Source of the DNA: Vibrio sp. SCSIO 43137
GTDB lineage: Bacteria; Pseudomonadota; Gammaproteobacteria; Enterobacterales; Vibrionaceae
Assembly: GCF_028201475.1 (NCBI RefSeq)
Contig: NZ_CP116384.1
Coordinates: 1,178,001-1,242,000 of the forward strand
Reading direction: 5' to 3'
DNA length: 64,000 bases
The translations under genes were made by a program, and so were the position numbers. The notes below the pieces were generated by a model that saw nothing but the letters and a program-made list of their open reading frames with translations, had not been told where the DNA came from and searched no databases. The first letter of the stretch is position 1. Each line of letters opens with the position of its first letter. Shown piece by piece: positions 8,812 through 17,981 of the stretch.

Positions 8812-8842
8812 TTGACACATTGTGACTGAAATAGATTACTAT
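8812..8842 (+). promoter_or_regulatory. Possible promoter of the LysR gene
   Basis: TTGACA at 8812-8817 is followed after 19 bp by TACTAT at 8837-8842, about 33 bp before the ATG at 8875. The spacing is slightly long. It argues against a start at the TTG at 8842, which would fall inside this promoter. Confidence 0.35.
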
Positions 8843-8874
8843 TGCCATACAGAAACAATAAATCAGAATTTGTT

Positions 8875-9777
8875 ATGCTCAATCACATTAATCTAGCTGA
8901 TATCCGCTCGTTTGTACTTATTGCCCAGTTGGGGAACTTCACTAAGGCCGCCGAAGCTTTGGATGTTTCACGCTCTCATGTATCAAGGCAGATTAGCGCA
9001 CTGGAAACTCAGATGGGTGTCACCCTGCTGACGCGAACTACCCGCACACTAAAGCTCACCCCTGCAGGTAAGCGCTTTTATCAGCAGTGTGAAAAAGCTC
9101 TGCACAGCATAGATCAGGCTCTTATGGCAGCGGTAGACGATACAGAACAAGTACGCGGTCTTATCCGTATTAACTGTGTCGGCGGCTATATCGGTGAGGC
9201 GATAATTGCCCGCTACGTCAGTGATTTTATGGCCAGGTACCCTGACGTTCAGGTTAATCTCGATTTCAGCAGTCACAGGATTGACCTGATTCAGGATGAA
9301 TTTGATATCGCCTTTCGTATGGGGGAGCTGGAAGACGCCAGCTTCGTCGCCAGAAAACTGATGGAGATTGAAACCGTCACTTTGGCCAGCCCTGCTTACA
9401 TTGAGCAATATGGCAGCCCACAACACCCAAGGGAGCTAACTTCTCATCGCTGTTTAACCGGTTCTGTCCGGCGTTGGAGCTATCAGTCCGTCACCGACGC
9501 AAATGAGCATTATGATGCCCATGTTGAGGGCAGATTTATCTGCAAAAACGGTAGTGCACTGCTGACAGGAGCCATGTCCGGCAACGGCATTATCCGTGTG
9601 CCATTAATGTATTGTCGAGATTCGGTTGAGAGAGGAGATTTAGTGAGAATATTGCCACAATGGCAGATCCCTAAAGTGCTCTTTTCTGCCATTTTTCATA
9701 AAGATAAGTATCAACCTAAACGGCTGCGAACCTTTATCGATTATATTAATCAGCGTTTTCAGCAGGATAGCCATTAA
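8875..9777 (+). CDS. LysR-family transcriptional regulator
   Basis: A 300-residue LysR-type regulator from the ATG at 8875. The N-terminal winged helix-turn-helix is clear (LADIRSFVLIAQLGNFTKAA, SRSHVSRQISALE, RTTRTLKLTPAG). The rest is the periplasmic-binding-protein-like effector domain of the CrgA/AaeR-like group (DIAFRMGELEDASFVARKL). No structural gene lies beside it in a divergent arrangement; the REP/RAYT relic is upstream and the HD-GYP gene converges from the right. Its target and effector cannot be deduced. An extended start at a TTG (8842) is possible but has no better ribosome site. Confidence 0.88.
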   Translation: MLNHINLADIRSFVLIAQLGNFTKAAEALDVSRSHVSRQISALETQMGVTLLTRTTRTLKLTPAGKRFYQQCEKALHSIDQALMAAVDDTEQVRGLIRINCVGGYIGEAIIARYVSDFMARYPDVQVNLDFSSHRIDLIQDEFDIAFRMGELEDASFVARKLMEIETVTLASPAYIEQYGSPQHPRELTSHRCLTGSVRRWSYQSVTDANEHYDAHVEGRFICKNGSALLTGAMSGNGIIRVPLMYCRDSVERGDLVRILPQWQIPKVLFSAIFHKDKYQPKRLRTFIDYINQRFQQDSH

Positions 9778-9795
9778 CCCGCGAATGTAACCTAA

Positions 9796-10959
9796 TTAAG
9801 CGCCATGCTTTAGCGGTGTATCGACAAAGCTCTGCATAGTAGCGATGACTTTTTCACGGTTGTGCAAAAGTGCTTCTACACAATAAGCATCCAGCTTGGT
9901 GCCGGACATGCGTTTCAGCTCGGCAAAAGCATCATCAATACTCCATGCCTGCTTATATGAACGGTTGCTGGTCAGGGCATCAAAAATATCAGCAACCGCA
10001 ACAATCCGCGCTTCGACCGGAATGTCATCACCAACCAGGCCGTCCGGATAGCCTGAGCCATCGATTTTTTCATGATGGGAGCGGACAATAGCTGTCAACA
10101 TATCAGGAAAAGGGACATCACTCAGCTTGTACACATCCAGTATCTGCCGGGTCAGATCTTCACCGTCAGCACTGTGCTTTTTCATCACTTCGAACTCAGC
10201 GTCAGTCAGCTTATCTTCTTTAAACAGCACACTATCAGGAACCATGAGTTTTCCCACATCGTGCAGAGGGGCATAGAGATAGATATAACCGATCTTGAGA
10301 TCAGACAGATTAAAAATATCGGCCACTTCTCTGGCAATAATAAGGGAGTAATTCGCCATCCGGTTAAGATGAGCGGCGGTTTCCGGATCCTTAATCTGAT
10401 TAATGATTTTCATCGATTCGATGGTGGACTTCAGAATGTTGATTCTATTAATGTCCTGATTCAGCAGCAGAGTAAGGAACATAGAAAGCATCTGCATATG
10501 CTTGGAAACAACATCCGTAAAGGCGTGTTTTTCTCTGGAGTTGGCAAAGAGGAAACCAAGTAGCCGCCCTTCCATAATCAGCGGCATCGTCAGGCTGGAC
10601 TGATAACCGGCATTACGTACCAGTGCGGTGTGTTGCTTATCGTTTTCACCCATAGCAACAAGATCATTAACTACCCGCTTTCTGCCACTGCTGGCCAGAT
10701 AACGCAATGATTCACACTCACCCAGCACAGCCTCGTAGTTTTTCAGGCCGGAAGTAATATCTTCATCGCAGGCATAGGTTTTCAGCACATCTCTTTCCGC
10801 ATCGTAGAGAGCAATCGCCACTCTGTGGATAGCCGGGTAATAGCGGACAAGATCCTGACGAATTGTGGTCACGCGCTGCTGTATGTTAGTACCGGAATCC
10901 AGATAATTTAGCATGTCCGATTCTGAGTACTCTGACCCTGTTATTGCTATAACTGTCAC
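9796..10959 (-). CDS. GAF-type sensor / HD-GYP c-di-GMP phosphodiesterase
   Basis: Likely hydrolyses cyclic di-GMP. The first 165 or so residues resemble a GAF sensor domain. The HD-GYP domain follows, with His233-Asp234 (LHDVGKLMVPD), His262, HHEK at 295-298 and GSGYP at 301-305, plus the ARIVAVADIFDALTS segment. All metal-site motifs expected for an active enzyme appear present. No membrane segment or signal peptide is seen, so it is cytosolic and would respond to an internal ligand. It stands alone and convergent to the LysR gene, but an EAL-like gene and a fimbrial operon lie upstream, suggesting a link to attachment. Confidence 0.9.
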   Translation of the reverse strand: MTVIAITGSEYSESDMLNYLDSGTNIQQRVTTIRQDLVRYYPAIHRVAIALYDAERDVLKTYACDEDITSGLKNYEAVLGECESLRYLASSGRKRVVNDLVAMGENDKQHTALVRNAGYQSSLTMPLIMEGRLLGFLFANSREKHAFTDVVSKHMQMLSMFLTLLLNQDINRINILKSTIESMKIINQIKDPETAAHLNRMANYSLIIAREVADIFNLSDLKIGYIYLYAPLHDVGKLMVPDSVLFKEDKLTDAEFEVMKKHSADGEDLTRQILDVYKLSDVPFPDMLTAIVRSHHEKIDGSGYPDGLVGDDIPVEARIVAVADIFDALTSNRSYKQAWSIDDAFAELKRMSGTKLDAYCVEALLHNREKVIATMQSFVDTPLKHGA

Positions 10960-11303
10960 TATAATAACCCTGCTGTACCCAAGTAATAAAAGCTTAAAAA
11001 TCAGATAATAAGATAATTCTTATATCCTTAATTGCTTAACTTAGATTGGCAATAAAGATAAACAGGGCGAGTCTATTGTATAGGACAGCAAGAGTTCAAC
11101 CATCAATGCTAAGCTAATTGTTAATAGGTTATCTCAGATCAAAAAAGCCAGATAGAAATTGTCACTCAGAGACGGATATACAGAAAAGCCGCGACAATCG
11201 GCGGCTTTTAGGAAGTTGAAATAGATAGGTAATATGACATTTCAGCTTTAATTGCTTGGTGTGAGGGATTACCTTTCTGAGCTTATACTAGATACCACTC
11301 TCT
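10960..11303. other. Non-coding region upstream of the HD-GYP gene
   Basis: AT-rich sequence with no protein-like frame. It holds the likely leftward promoter for the HD-GYP gene and, at its right side, the terminator of the small-protein gene. I looked for a c-di-GMP-I riboswitch signature ahead of the HD-GYP gene and did not find one. Confidence 0.5.
11184..11209 (-). terminator. Rho-independent terminator
   Basis: A perfect 9-bp stem (AAAAGCCGC at 11184-11192 with GCGGCTTTT at 11201-11209) and an 8-base loop. It lies about 95 bp past the stop of the leftward small-protein gene. Flanking A and T runs would allow it to work in either direction. Confidence 0.75.
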
Positions 11304-11456
11304 CTATAAAGTGGCTCTTGATTTATGCTGCTTTCTTTGACCAGATAGTTCCGGAGCAGAGGTTTTGAAACGTTCAGATGTTAAAGCCTTTGCGTTGGCT
11401 AGCAAGACTTTGCGCATCTGCTGAGGTGACATTCTGCTAGCTTTATCTTTGCTCAT
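11304..11456 (-). CDS. Small basic protein of 50 residues, unknown
   Basis: A short frame with ATG at 11456 and TAG at 11304. It is preceded by a very strong ribosome site (AAAGGGGGAG, about 6 bases before ATG) and followed by a perfect terminator. The product starts MSKDKASRMSPQQMRKVLLA and ends in a Lys/Arg/Gln-rich tail (GQRKQHKSRATL). It is highly basic with no hydrophobic segment. It lies 113 bp after the EAL-like gene in the same direction. No known family is recognised; the signals suggest real expression. Confidence 0.6.
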   Translation of the reverse strand: MSKDKASRMSPQQMRKVLLANAKALTSERFKTSAPELSGQRKQHKSRATL

Positions 11457-11569
11457 TGATACTCCCCCTTTTTAGCACCGTCAGCGTCCAAACTTTCTAA
11501 GAATAACAAGTCACTTAGCTTACAGAGAACATTAACGTTAAAAGTATGAAAGAACTACCAAATCCCCTA

Positions 11570-12289
11570 CTACACGGCGCTGCGGATGGTATCGAAAGCG
11601 TAGCCCTGCATCAGTACTTTGGCATTGCAAAGGCGCTTTAGGTCATCTTGAGTTTCAATGCGTTCAACAATTATAGACAGCTCAGGATACTTATTAGCCA
11701 GCGCCTGCAAATCGAAACAGAATCGGTCACTTCTTGAGTACTCCACTTTCAGATAGTGGTACACCCCCATGCCAACTTCATTTGCCCTGAAATCCCTATG
11801 CATATCGAAATCATCAGCGGCTAACAGCACGCCGGAGCTGTCCAGTTTGATTAGCGCTGGTTTTATCTCCGGGCAACCTCTACAAAAACTTAACTCGCGC
11901 TCGGTTATTTCAACAACTAATATAATGTCAAAGGATTGTATTACTCTGTTAAATAAAATAATTTCATTTATTAGCATATTAAAACAGAGACATGAACGCT
12001 CAATATTTATAAATAGCTTCTTCCCGGCCAGTACATTTACATCCACACCAGAATGGAAAGAGCTTAACAACCGGTTAAGTAAATTACTGACCAGAAAAGG
12101 ACTATTAATATCGTATTTTAATACCTCATCACGCTGATCATTATTCTCATCAGTAAAATCAATCAAACATTCATAACCTATAGTAATACCACGTCTGTTT
12201 ACTATCGGTTCCAGCTTGTAACCAAAATTAGTTTTATACAGCTTAGCTGCGCTAGAGCTTAATAATTCATTTAGTTTCGCACACGCCAT
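11570..12289 (-). CDS. Short EAL-like protein, possibly c-di-GMP binding
   Basis: A 239-residue stand-alone EAL-type domain with an altered signature. In place of ExLxR it has ECLID (near residue 35), losing the arginine that contacts the ligand. Other expected positions look kept: Asn in FINIE, Glu in VEITERE, the acidic pair in AADDFD, Lys in LKVE, Glu in IVERIE and Gln in MQGYAF. It could be a weak phosphodiesterase, a c-di-GMP receptor or a protein-interaction regulator like YdiV. It follows the fimbrial operon in the same direction, 85 bp after the last adhesin gene, with a good AAAGGA ribosome site, so a fimbrial regulatory role is plausible. Confidence 0.7.
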   Translation of the reverse strand: MACAKLNELLSSSAAKLYKTNFGYKLEPIVNRRGITIGYECLIDFTDENNDQRDEVLKYDINSPFLVSNLLNRLLSSFHSGVDVNVLAGKKLFINIERSCLCFNMLINEIILFNRVIQSFDIILVVEITERELSFCRGCPEIKPALIKLDSSGVLLAADDFDMHRDFRANEVGMGVYHYLKVEYSRSDRFCFDLQALANKYPELSIIVERIETQDDLKRLCNAKVLMQGYAFDTIRSAV

Positions 12290-12374
12290 AGTCTGTTTCC
12301 TTTATATAAAGACAACACAATTTATTACTCTTAAGTCACATTGCTGTTAATTTAATCCTAAGTAAAAAATCAGC

Positions 12375-13451
12375 CTAATTATATTCAAAAGTAACTCCAA
12401 TATTAAATTCAAAATTACCAACTTCTGAACCTGACACCGCAGCAATTTCAGCTCTAAAAGGAACTTCAATATAATTTCCGAGGCCTACGGATGGATAAAC
12501 GATATCTCTTCCATATACAATACGCTCATTATTCTGATCATATAATTGGAGGTTAACCTGCATACCATCTTTTATATAAGTGGCAAATGTCGGAAAATAG
12601 CTACTATGATTAACATATGGGGAATTGACCACATCAAAACGTACTTTCATGTCCGGCGCTACAGTAAATATACTATCAGGGCACTGCATAGCTATTTTAA
12701 AATCTCTATAAACGGTTACGCCATGAACGATAGGATCAAATTCAACCCGTTCAGGAATGTCTTTACTGCACCCCTGATCGTACAAAATAACCATTGACCC
12801 TTGTATCGCCTGAATAATCCGGGAGCTCCATGGTTGTGCCTCATGTAGGTAGGTGGCAAAAGAGACTGAATCACGCAACCAGAGTTCTTGTCTGGCAAAT
12901 GACAAAGATGAGGGAATAGGACCGGTTTGATAAACATAAAACAGAGGTATTTCATAATCTCTGCTAAATGTTTTCCATGTGCCGAAACCTGCCGCATAAG
13001 TGTAACGTTCGAGTAAAATAGTATTACTCTCGCCGGCATATTTCCCGCTTATCATTCCTATACCTTCAGATAAATAACCGGAAATATCGCCCTTTGGAGG
13101 TAACGTTAAAACAATCCCTTCAATGTTACTTTGATATGTTGACTCTGCAGGACCTCCGGATATATGACTTTTTCCGGAACCGGCAAAATACACACCCAGT
13201 GTCGTTTTTCCATCAGGTGCTGAGGTATGTGTCTGACATGTAAAATTGAAACTACCATATATTTTTCCTATAAGGCCAGAATAGACAGAACCGGTCGGTA
13301 TTCTTCCCTGATCCCCCTGTAAACTTTCGTAACGGGTATTCACCAACACCGGGTTACAAAAACCGGGACTGGGATTGGCGTAAGTAGGGACACTCCATAC
13401 CACACAAATAACAACAACGATTTTTGCAATAAAACGCTCAAGACTTCTCAT
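12375..13451 (-). CDS. Fimbrial tip/adhesin-type protein, distal paralogue
   Basis: A secreted protein of 358 residues with a signal peptide (hydrophobic VVVICVVWSVPTYA, cleavage after about residue 25). A roughly 200-residue N-terminal domain rich in Gly, Ser and Tyr, with paired cysteines, is followed by a pilin-like C-terminal domain ending in FEFNIGVTFEYN, the donor-strand type end seen in chaperone-usher subunits. It is clearly paralogous to the next gene upstream (13676-14773): shared segments include GKIYGSFNFTC, FPTFATYIKDGM and NLQLYDQNN. It is the last fimbrial structural gene. An adhesin role is inferred from two-domain size and operon position; ligand unknown. Confidence 0.75.
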   Translation of the reverse strand: MRSLERFIAKIVVVICVVWSVPTYANPSPGFCNPVLVNTRYESLQGDQGRIPTGSVYSGLIGKIYGSFNFTCQTHTSAPDGKTTLGVYFAGSGKSHISGGPAESTYQSNIEGIVLTLPPKGDISGYLSEGIGMISGKYAGESNTILLERYTYAAGFGTWKTFSRDYEIPLFYVYQTGPIPSSLSFARQELWLRDSVSFATYLHEAQPWSSRIIQAIQGSMVILYDQGCSKDIPERVEFDPIVHGVTVYRDFKIAMQCPDSIFTVAPDMKVRFDVVNSPYVNHSSYFPTFATYIKDGMQVNLQLYDQNNERIVYGRDIVYPSVGLGNYIEVPFRAEIAAVSGSEVGNFEFNIGVTFEYN

Positions 13452-13675
13452 TACTTTAATTTCTTCACAACTGTTTTTAGATTGATTTCACTAATGGTAT
13501 AGGCTTATAAATCAATAAGAGTTTTAATTACCTTAGCGCGCCAGAAAATTTTAATAACTTTAATTTGACGCACTATAAAACACCCCTAAATTTAGTAGAG
13601 GCTTTATATTATTTTCAGAACTATTCAGTTCATATAAAGATACATATGGTCAATATAATTTAGTGCATTAGACAG

Positions 13676-14773
13676 CTAATTATATTCAAATTCAACGCTA
13701 ACATTGATTGCATAGTTACCCGTTTCTGTACCGGATACAGAGGATATTTCAGCTTTAAATGGAATACTGATTTCATGCCCCACACCAACGGATGGTAAGT
13801 CTATATCTCTCCTGAATCGAATAGGCTGGTTGTTTTGATCATACAACTGGAGATTGACATACATACCGTCTTTCATATAGGTAGCGAATGTGGGAAAAGT
13901 ATCCGTAAAGGTAACAGATGCCGATTCCATCACATCAAACCGTATTTTAATATCCGGTGCCTCAGTAAATGAACTAAGAGAACAACGTACTTTTAGGCTG
14001 AAATTCTTATAAGTTGTTTCACCGGGGGTTATATCATCAAATGTAACCTCGTCAGGAATCAGCTTTTCACAACTTGGATCATAAAACTCAACCCTAGGCC
14101 CGCTGATAGAAAATGATTTCCAGACAGAGTTACCATTATTATTATTTAAATAGGTTGCGAAACGAGGCATCGTAGAAGATCTTAGCCAGACACTGTTCAT
14201 CTCACTGGGCTTTATGATAGGTACATTGCCTATTTTATATACATAGAATATAGGGACGTTCAAAGTTCTAACAATTTTCTGTTTGCTTCCGTATCCGGCC
14301 TGGGCTCGATAACGTTCTATCAATATGGCATTGCTTTCACCTCCCCAGGTTCCGGCTCTCATACCATACCCTTCCTTGATCCTGTTCTGAATTGCTGCAT
14401 CATTATCCGGAGGCAGCCTAAGCTCAAGGCCTTCAATATTGCTGTAATAAGCAGCGCCTGGCCCACTACCATATTTATGGCTGTCTCCCGAGCCGGATAA
14501 ATACACGCCTAGTTTTGTATTGTTACTGGTCCAGTGTGTCCTGCATGTAAAATTAAAACTGCCCATGATTTTACCAATGGCGCCGCTATCAACAAGCTCA
14601 GATCCTGCCGGTATCGACGGTTGAAACTCCCCCAGAAGGGAGACGAAATAGGTCGAAACGGATATATTTTTACACTTGCCAACTGGCGGGTCATAAAAAG
14701 CAAAGGCACTGGTGCTCAAAACAAGGCAGACTGCAACCACGGTTCTGACAATGAGATAACAGAACTTATTCAC
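13676..14773 (-). CDS. Fimbrial tip/adhesin-type protein, proximal paralogue
   Basis: A 365-residue exported protein with signal peptide (ending near AFA, residue 25) and the same two-domain plan as its downstream paralogue: GKIMGSFNFTC in the N-terminal domain, FPTFATYMKDGM and NLQLYDQNN in the C-terminal pilin-like domain. The start overlaps the end of the chaperone gene by 8 bp, with a GGAGG site inside that gene, implying coupled translation. Two such proteins in one operon suggest duplication followed by divergence of binding domains, or a tip protein plus adaptor. The 224-bp gap to the second copy is AT-rich. Confidence 0.75.
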   Translation of the reverse strand: MNKFCYLIVRTVVAVCLVLSTSAFAFYDPPVGKCKNISVSTYFVSLLGEFQPSIPAGSELVDSGAIGKIMGSFNFTCRTHWTSNNTKLGVYLSGSGDSHKYGSGPGAAYYSNIEGLELRLPPDNDAAIQNRIKEGYGMRAGTWGGESNAILIERYRAQAGYGSKQKIVRTLNVPIFYVYKIGNVPIIKPSEMNSVWLRSSTMPRFATYLNNNNGNSVWKSFSISGPRVEFYDPSCEKLIPDEVTFDDITPGETTYKNFSLKVRCSLSSFTEAPDIKIRFDVMESASVTFTDTFPTFATYMKDGMYVNLQLYDQNNQPIRFRRDIDLPSVGVGHEISIPFKAEISSVSGTETGNYAINVSVEFEYN

Positions 14774-15530
14774 TGTTTATTTCCTCCAGAGTAATGGTCT
14801 TAGTAATCACCTCACTGGTTCCGCCGAAATCATTGATATAGGCGTAGTTAAATATCAGCGTCGAATCTTGTAACTTGTCACGGCTGACCACTAACTGATA
14901 ATCAGAGTAAGCGGTAATATTGACAAAGGAGTCACTCAGGCTGGTGAGCCTGCCGTTGTTATGATACTGAAAATCGGTAATAGCAAAATTAAACGGTGTC
15001 GGGTTACTGGCTTTTAGCAGCAGCTCTCCACCATGCTCAACTAACCGCCAAGTGACTTTTTTAAACTGTTCACTTATATCGAGTTTGTTTAACCCCTGAG
15101 GACGAATAATAAGTTTAATTTTTGTTCTGACCGCTATACGCAGGGAATTTTTATTGTTCTCGGTTTTCTGTGGGATCTCCTGAAACACCAGCAGATAAAC
15201 GCTTTCTCTGTCTTTAGGAAGCGAATCAACAATAGGTAAAACTTTGACTCCCCCTTTTGAGTTACCGTTAATCCGGAAGATAGGAGGGGTAACCACCGCA
15301 GGGATAGCTTTTTTCTCCCCCTGCAAGGTTTCCAGCCATACCTGAACCATATAAGGAGATGAAGAGCCATTAACAACGTCGACCTGGTGCTCCTTTGACT
15401 TTAACTCAACAACTTCGCGGGTACTTTCAGGGCGCACGCCGGCATAGCCGGAAAAACTCACCGCGTTTAACAATATAGATAGAACAATAAGTCTTGCACT
15501 GTTTTTAAATGGCTTACTAATTCGAATCAC
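14766..15530 (-). CDS. Periplasmic fimbrial chaperone, PapD/FimC type
   Basis: This chaperone folds pilus subunits in the periplasm and delivers them to the usher. The 254-residue product has a signal peptide (ending SGYAG near residue 31) and two Ig-like domains. Typical sequences are an N-terminal strand with VNGSSSPYMVQVWLE, PPIFRI, the LLVFQEIP stretch and the RTKIKLIIRP strand at the domain boundary. The start is a GTG at 15530, overlapping the usher end by 14 bp, consistent with translational coupling. It sits between usher and adhesin genes. Confidence 0.88.
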   Translation of the reverse strand: MIRISKPFKNSARLIVLSILLNAVSFSGYAGVRPESTREVVELKSKEHQVDVVNGSSSPYMVQVWLETLQGEKKAIPAVVTPPIFRINGNSKGGVKVLPIVDSLPKDRESVYLLVFQEIPQKTENNKNSLRIAVRTKIKLIIRPQGLNKLDISEQFKKVTWRLVEHGGELLLKASNPTPFNFAITDFQYHNNGRLTSLSDSFVNITAYSDYQLVVSRDKLQDSTLIFNYAYINDFGGTSEVITKTITLEEINSE

Positions 15531-17973
15531 AGGAAACCTTCTTTATTTTCGCTAAATCATTAACATCAAACTCATGGTTTGAGTTCACTTCAAAACGGCA
15601 CTCAATATCTTCAGCGGAACGCCCGGTGTAATAGACCAGCTTTTCTCCCAGCGGAACCCCCGACAAATAGACAATATTGTCTTCACCGACATAAGAGACA
15701 ACTTCGTTATCTCCGTTAAACACCGGATACCCAAACAGCTGTCCTGAAGCCGATAGCTGGTAAAGCCCCCGGTTGCCGATAAAAGCTTTTGGTGACAGCT
15801 TCACCAGGCTGCCCCGGGACGGATACACAGGCTTAACCTGACCTTTGAGCTCAACCATTGGGTTATCTTCGCTATTAAGGCGAATCTGGTTTTCATCGTA
15901 AGCGATAACATGGGGAACCACTCCGAGGCCATCACTGTTGGTACGGTTAGAGCTCCCGTAACCGAGCTGCACATTCTCCGCTCCCTTGCCGAGGTCCACT
16001 AACAAACTGGTCTCGCCAAGGCTCTGAGTCATCAGCACGTTCTCCCCGGTAAACAGAACCCCACCACTGACCGACAGGCTGGAGTTGTATCTCTCTTCAC
16101 TGCCCGACAGGCCAAATGAGTAGCGCCCTTTCGCTGACTGCCAGCTCACATTGGTGTTCGCCGTCAGCACATCGTTTTTCGGCCCGTAATTTAATGAGGC
16201 GCTATATTGGGTATCATCTTTGTTGCCGCTATAAGAGACGTTGTGATTAGTGGCGCCTTTTTTGTCAAAATCAGAGTTAAACCCTAATCTGCCAGACGAG
16301 TAACCGAGAGGCACAGAAAGGGAGACACCAAATGACAGGTCATCTTTGGCGGGGTTGCTCCTTTTTTCCTGACGGCCATAGACTCTTACCGGAATGCCCG
16401 CAACATCAAAACCAAGAGAAGCATATAATGAACGACTTGTTCCCTTATCTTGCTGATGGTAACTCTTAATATTGTAAGAAAGATAACTACTGATCTCGCC
16501 GATAGGTTGTGACAGGCTAAGGGTAAACTCGTTTTTAGGCGCATAGAGTTCACTTCGCGCATCGTAGCGTTCGGACAGATAGTCACTTAGGTTATAGAAA
16601 TTCTTTGAGTGATAACGTAACGCCGCTAAGCGAACATCCGAACCGGTAGCGGAAAAGCGTTTTGCGTACTCGACACCAAGCTTGTACCCAAGCTGATCGC
16701 CCTCATCAAACTTAGCGTTGGAAACCGCCGATTCAATACCGACTGCGCCAGCCATACCTAAATTGTAATAACCGTTGTAACCGGCGGAAACATAGTCAGA
16801 GTCTGCGGTTACGGTGGCAAAAGTGCCAAGGGTAAACAGATCAAACCCTCTGGTGTAGTAGCCGGACATCACTACCTCGTCACCATAGTCAGAGCTGTAG
16901 TTACCAAACGAGAGTGAATAGTCATTACCGCCCGGCCTTAACAGGTTAGGCAGTCGTGAAAAGGCGATAGTTCGCTCTATGGTTTTTCCGTCAGACTCTT
17001 CTATGCGCAGCAGCAGATCGGCACTTGTACCGGGCGCATCCAATGAGGTGATCTCAAACTCACCGGGAGCAACTTTAGCTTGATAAAGCAACTTGCCTTG
17101 CTGAAGAACAGACACCGTTGCCTGTGTAGAGGCATACCCTTTAATCACAGGTGAATATTGCCGCTCTTTGCGGCTAAGCATATCCGATGGCTTTTCAATG
17201 CCTATGCCCGTTATTGCCAACCCGCTATTTACTGAGCTGTTGGTTTTTGTACGGATCTGGCCGGCGCTAAGGCGCAGCTTAGATTCATACAGATCCGTGT
17301 ACAGATAAGCATTACCCCAGTTGAGGTTGGTTGCTTCATCTGAATAAGAAACTGAGGTATTGACTCTTGCCCTGATCCGGCCGAACTTACTGAAACTGTT
17401 AAGCGACAGATAACCTGAAACATCACCGTCTGAGTTCAGCCCGGCAAAGCCATTGTAATTGAGTTTGGTGTGATTAATGCCCTCTTGCCATACCACATCG
17501 TCGAAAGAAGAAAGCCCCCCGGCATTTTTGTGGTAAATATTGGGAACCTTGAGAACCAATGTTGAAAAGTTAGACTGATACTCAGTATCCGATCCTTCAA
17601 AATAATCACTCGCGACACGACATGATGACGTGGTCACTTCCCCTGACAGCTTTTCAGGGTTAATACCTAATTCAACAAGCTGTCCGGGAGTAAAGCAGGG
17701 CAGGATCTGACCACCCCGTTTTACAAACAAGATATCCATTTGAATCGGCGCGTTAGGGTATAGCTCCACCGCTACAGAGTGGTTGCCTTCGGTAATACCG
17801 TAGTCAAACCAGTCCATATTAAATTGCGAGCGGTCATACCCTTCCGGTAAATGGAGGAACGCAATATCGAACTCCTCCCCGGCGGTTGTGTCAGCCGCGT
17901 TGGTCATTGCCGGGCTTATCAGCATCGCCAACAAACCCGGAATAACCTTTGCTTTTACCTTAATCATCGCCAT
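15517..17973 (-). CDS. Outer-membrane fimbrial usher, FimD/PapC type
   Basis: An 818-residue outer-membrane usher that assembles and secretes the fimbria. After a signal peptide (cleavage near ISPAMTNA) come the N-terminal chaperone-binding domain (FDIAFL, LPPEGY-like LPEGYDRSQF), the long beta-barrel with many aromatic-ended strands, a plug region (YSPVIKGYA, SLDAPGTSADLLLRIEESDGKTIER) and C-terminal domains (GRSAEDIECRFEV). Length fits the family. It starts 8 bp after the pilin stop and overlaps the chaperone gene. Confidence 0.9.
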   Translation of the reverse strand: MAMIKVKAKVIPGLLAMLISPAMTNAADTTAGEEFDIAFLHLPEGYDRSQFNMDWFDYGITEGNHSVAVELYPNAPIQMDILFVKRGGQILPCFTPGQLVELGINPEKLSGEVTTSSCRVASDYFEGSDTEYQSNFSTLVLKVPNIYHKNAGGLSSFDDVVWQEGINHTKLNYNGFAGLNSDGDVSGYLSLNSFSKFGRIRARVNTSVSYSDEATNLNWGNAYLYTDLYESKLRLSAGQIRTKTNSSVNSGLAITGIGIEKPSDMLSRKERQYSPVIKGYASTQATVSVLQQGKLLYQAKVAPGEFEITSLDAPGTSADLLLRIEESDGKTIERTIAFSRLPNLLRPGGNDYSLSFGNYSSDYGDEVVMSGYYTRGFDLFTLGTFATVTADSDYVSAGYNGYYNLGMAGAVGIESAVSNAKFDEGDQLGYKLGVEYAKRFSATGSDVRLAALRYHSKNFYNLSDYLSERYDARSELYAPKNEFTLSLSQPIGEISSYLSYNIKSYHQQDKGTSRSLYASLGFDVAGIPVRVYGRQEKRSNPAKDDLSFGVSLSVPLGYSSGRLGFNSDFDKKGATNHNVSYSGNKDDTQYSASLNYGPKNDVLTANTNVSWQSAKGRYSFGLSGSEERYNSSLSVSGGVLFTGENVLMTQSLGETSLLVDLGKGAENVQLGYGSSNRTNSDGLGVVPHVIAYDENQIRLNSEDNPMVELKGQVKPVYPSRGSLVKLSPKAFIGNRGLYQLSASGQLFGYPVFNGDNEVVSYVGEDNIVYLSGVPLGEKLVYYTGRSAEDIECRFEVNSNHEFDVNDLAKIKKVSCDSN

Positions 17974-17981
17974 GGATAGAA

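Noticed and set aside
11340..11420. GCAAAGGC-like sequence suggesting a c-di-GMP riboswitch near the HD-GYP gene
   Set aside because: It lies inside the small-protein coding sequence and lacks the other conserved aptamer segments and pairing.
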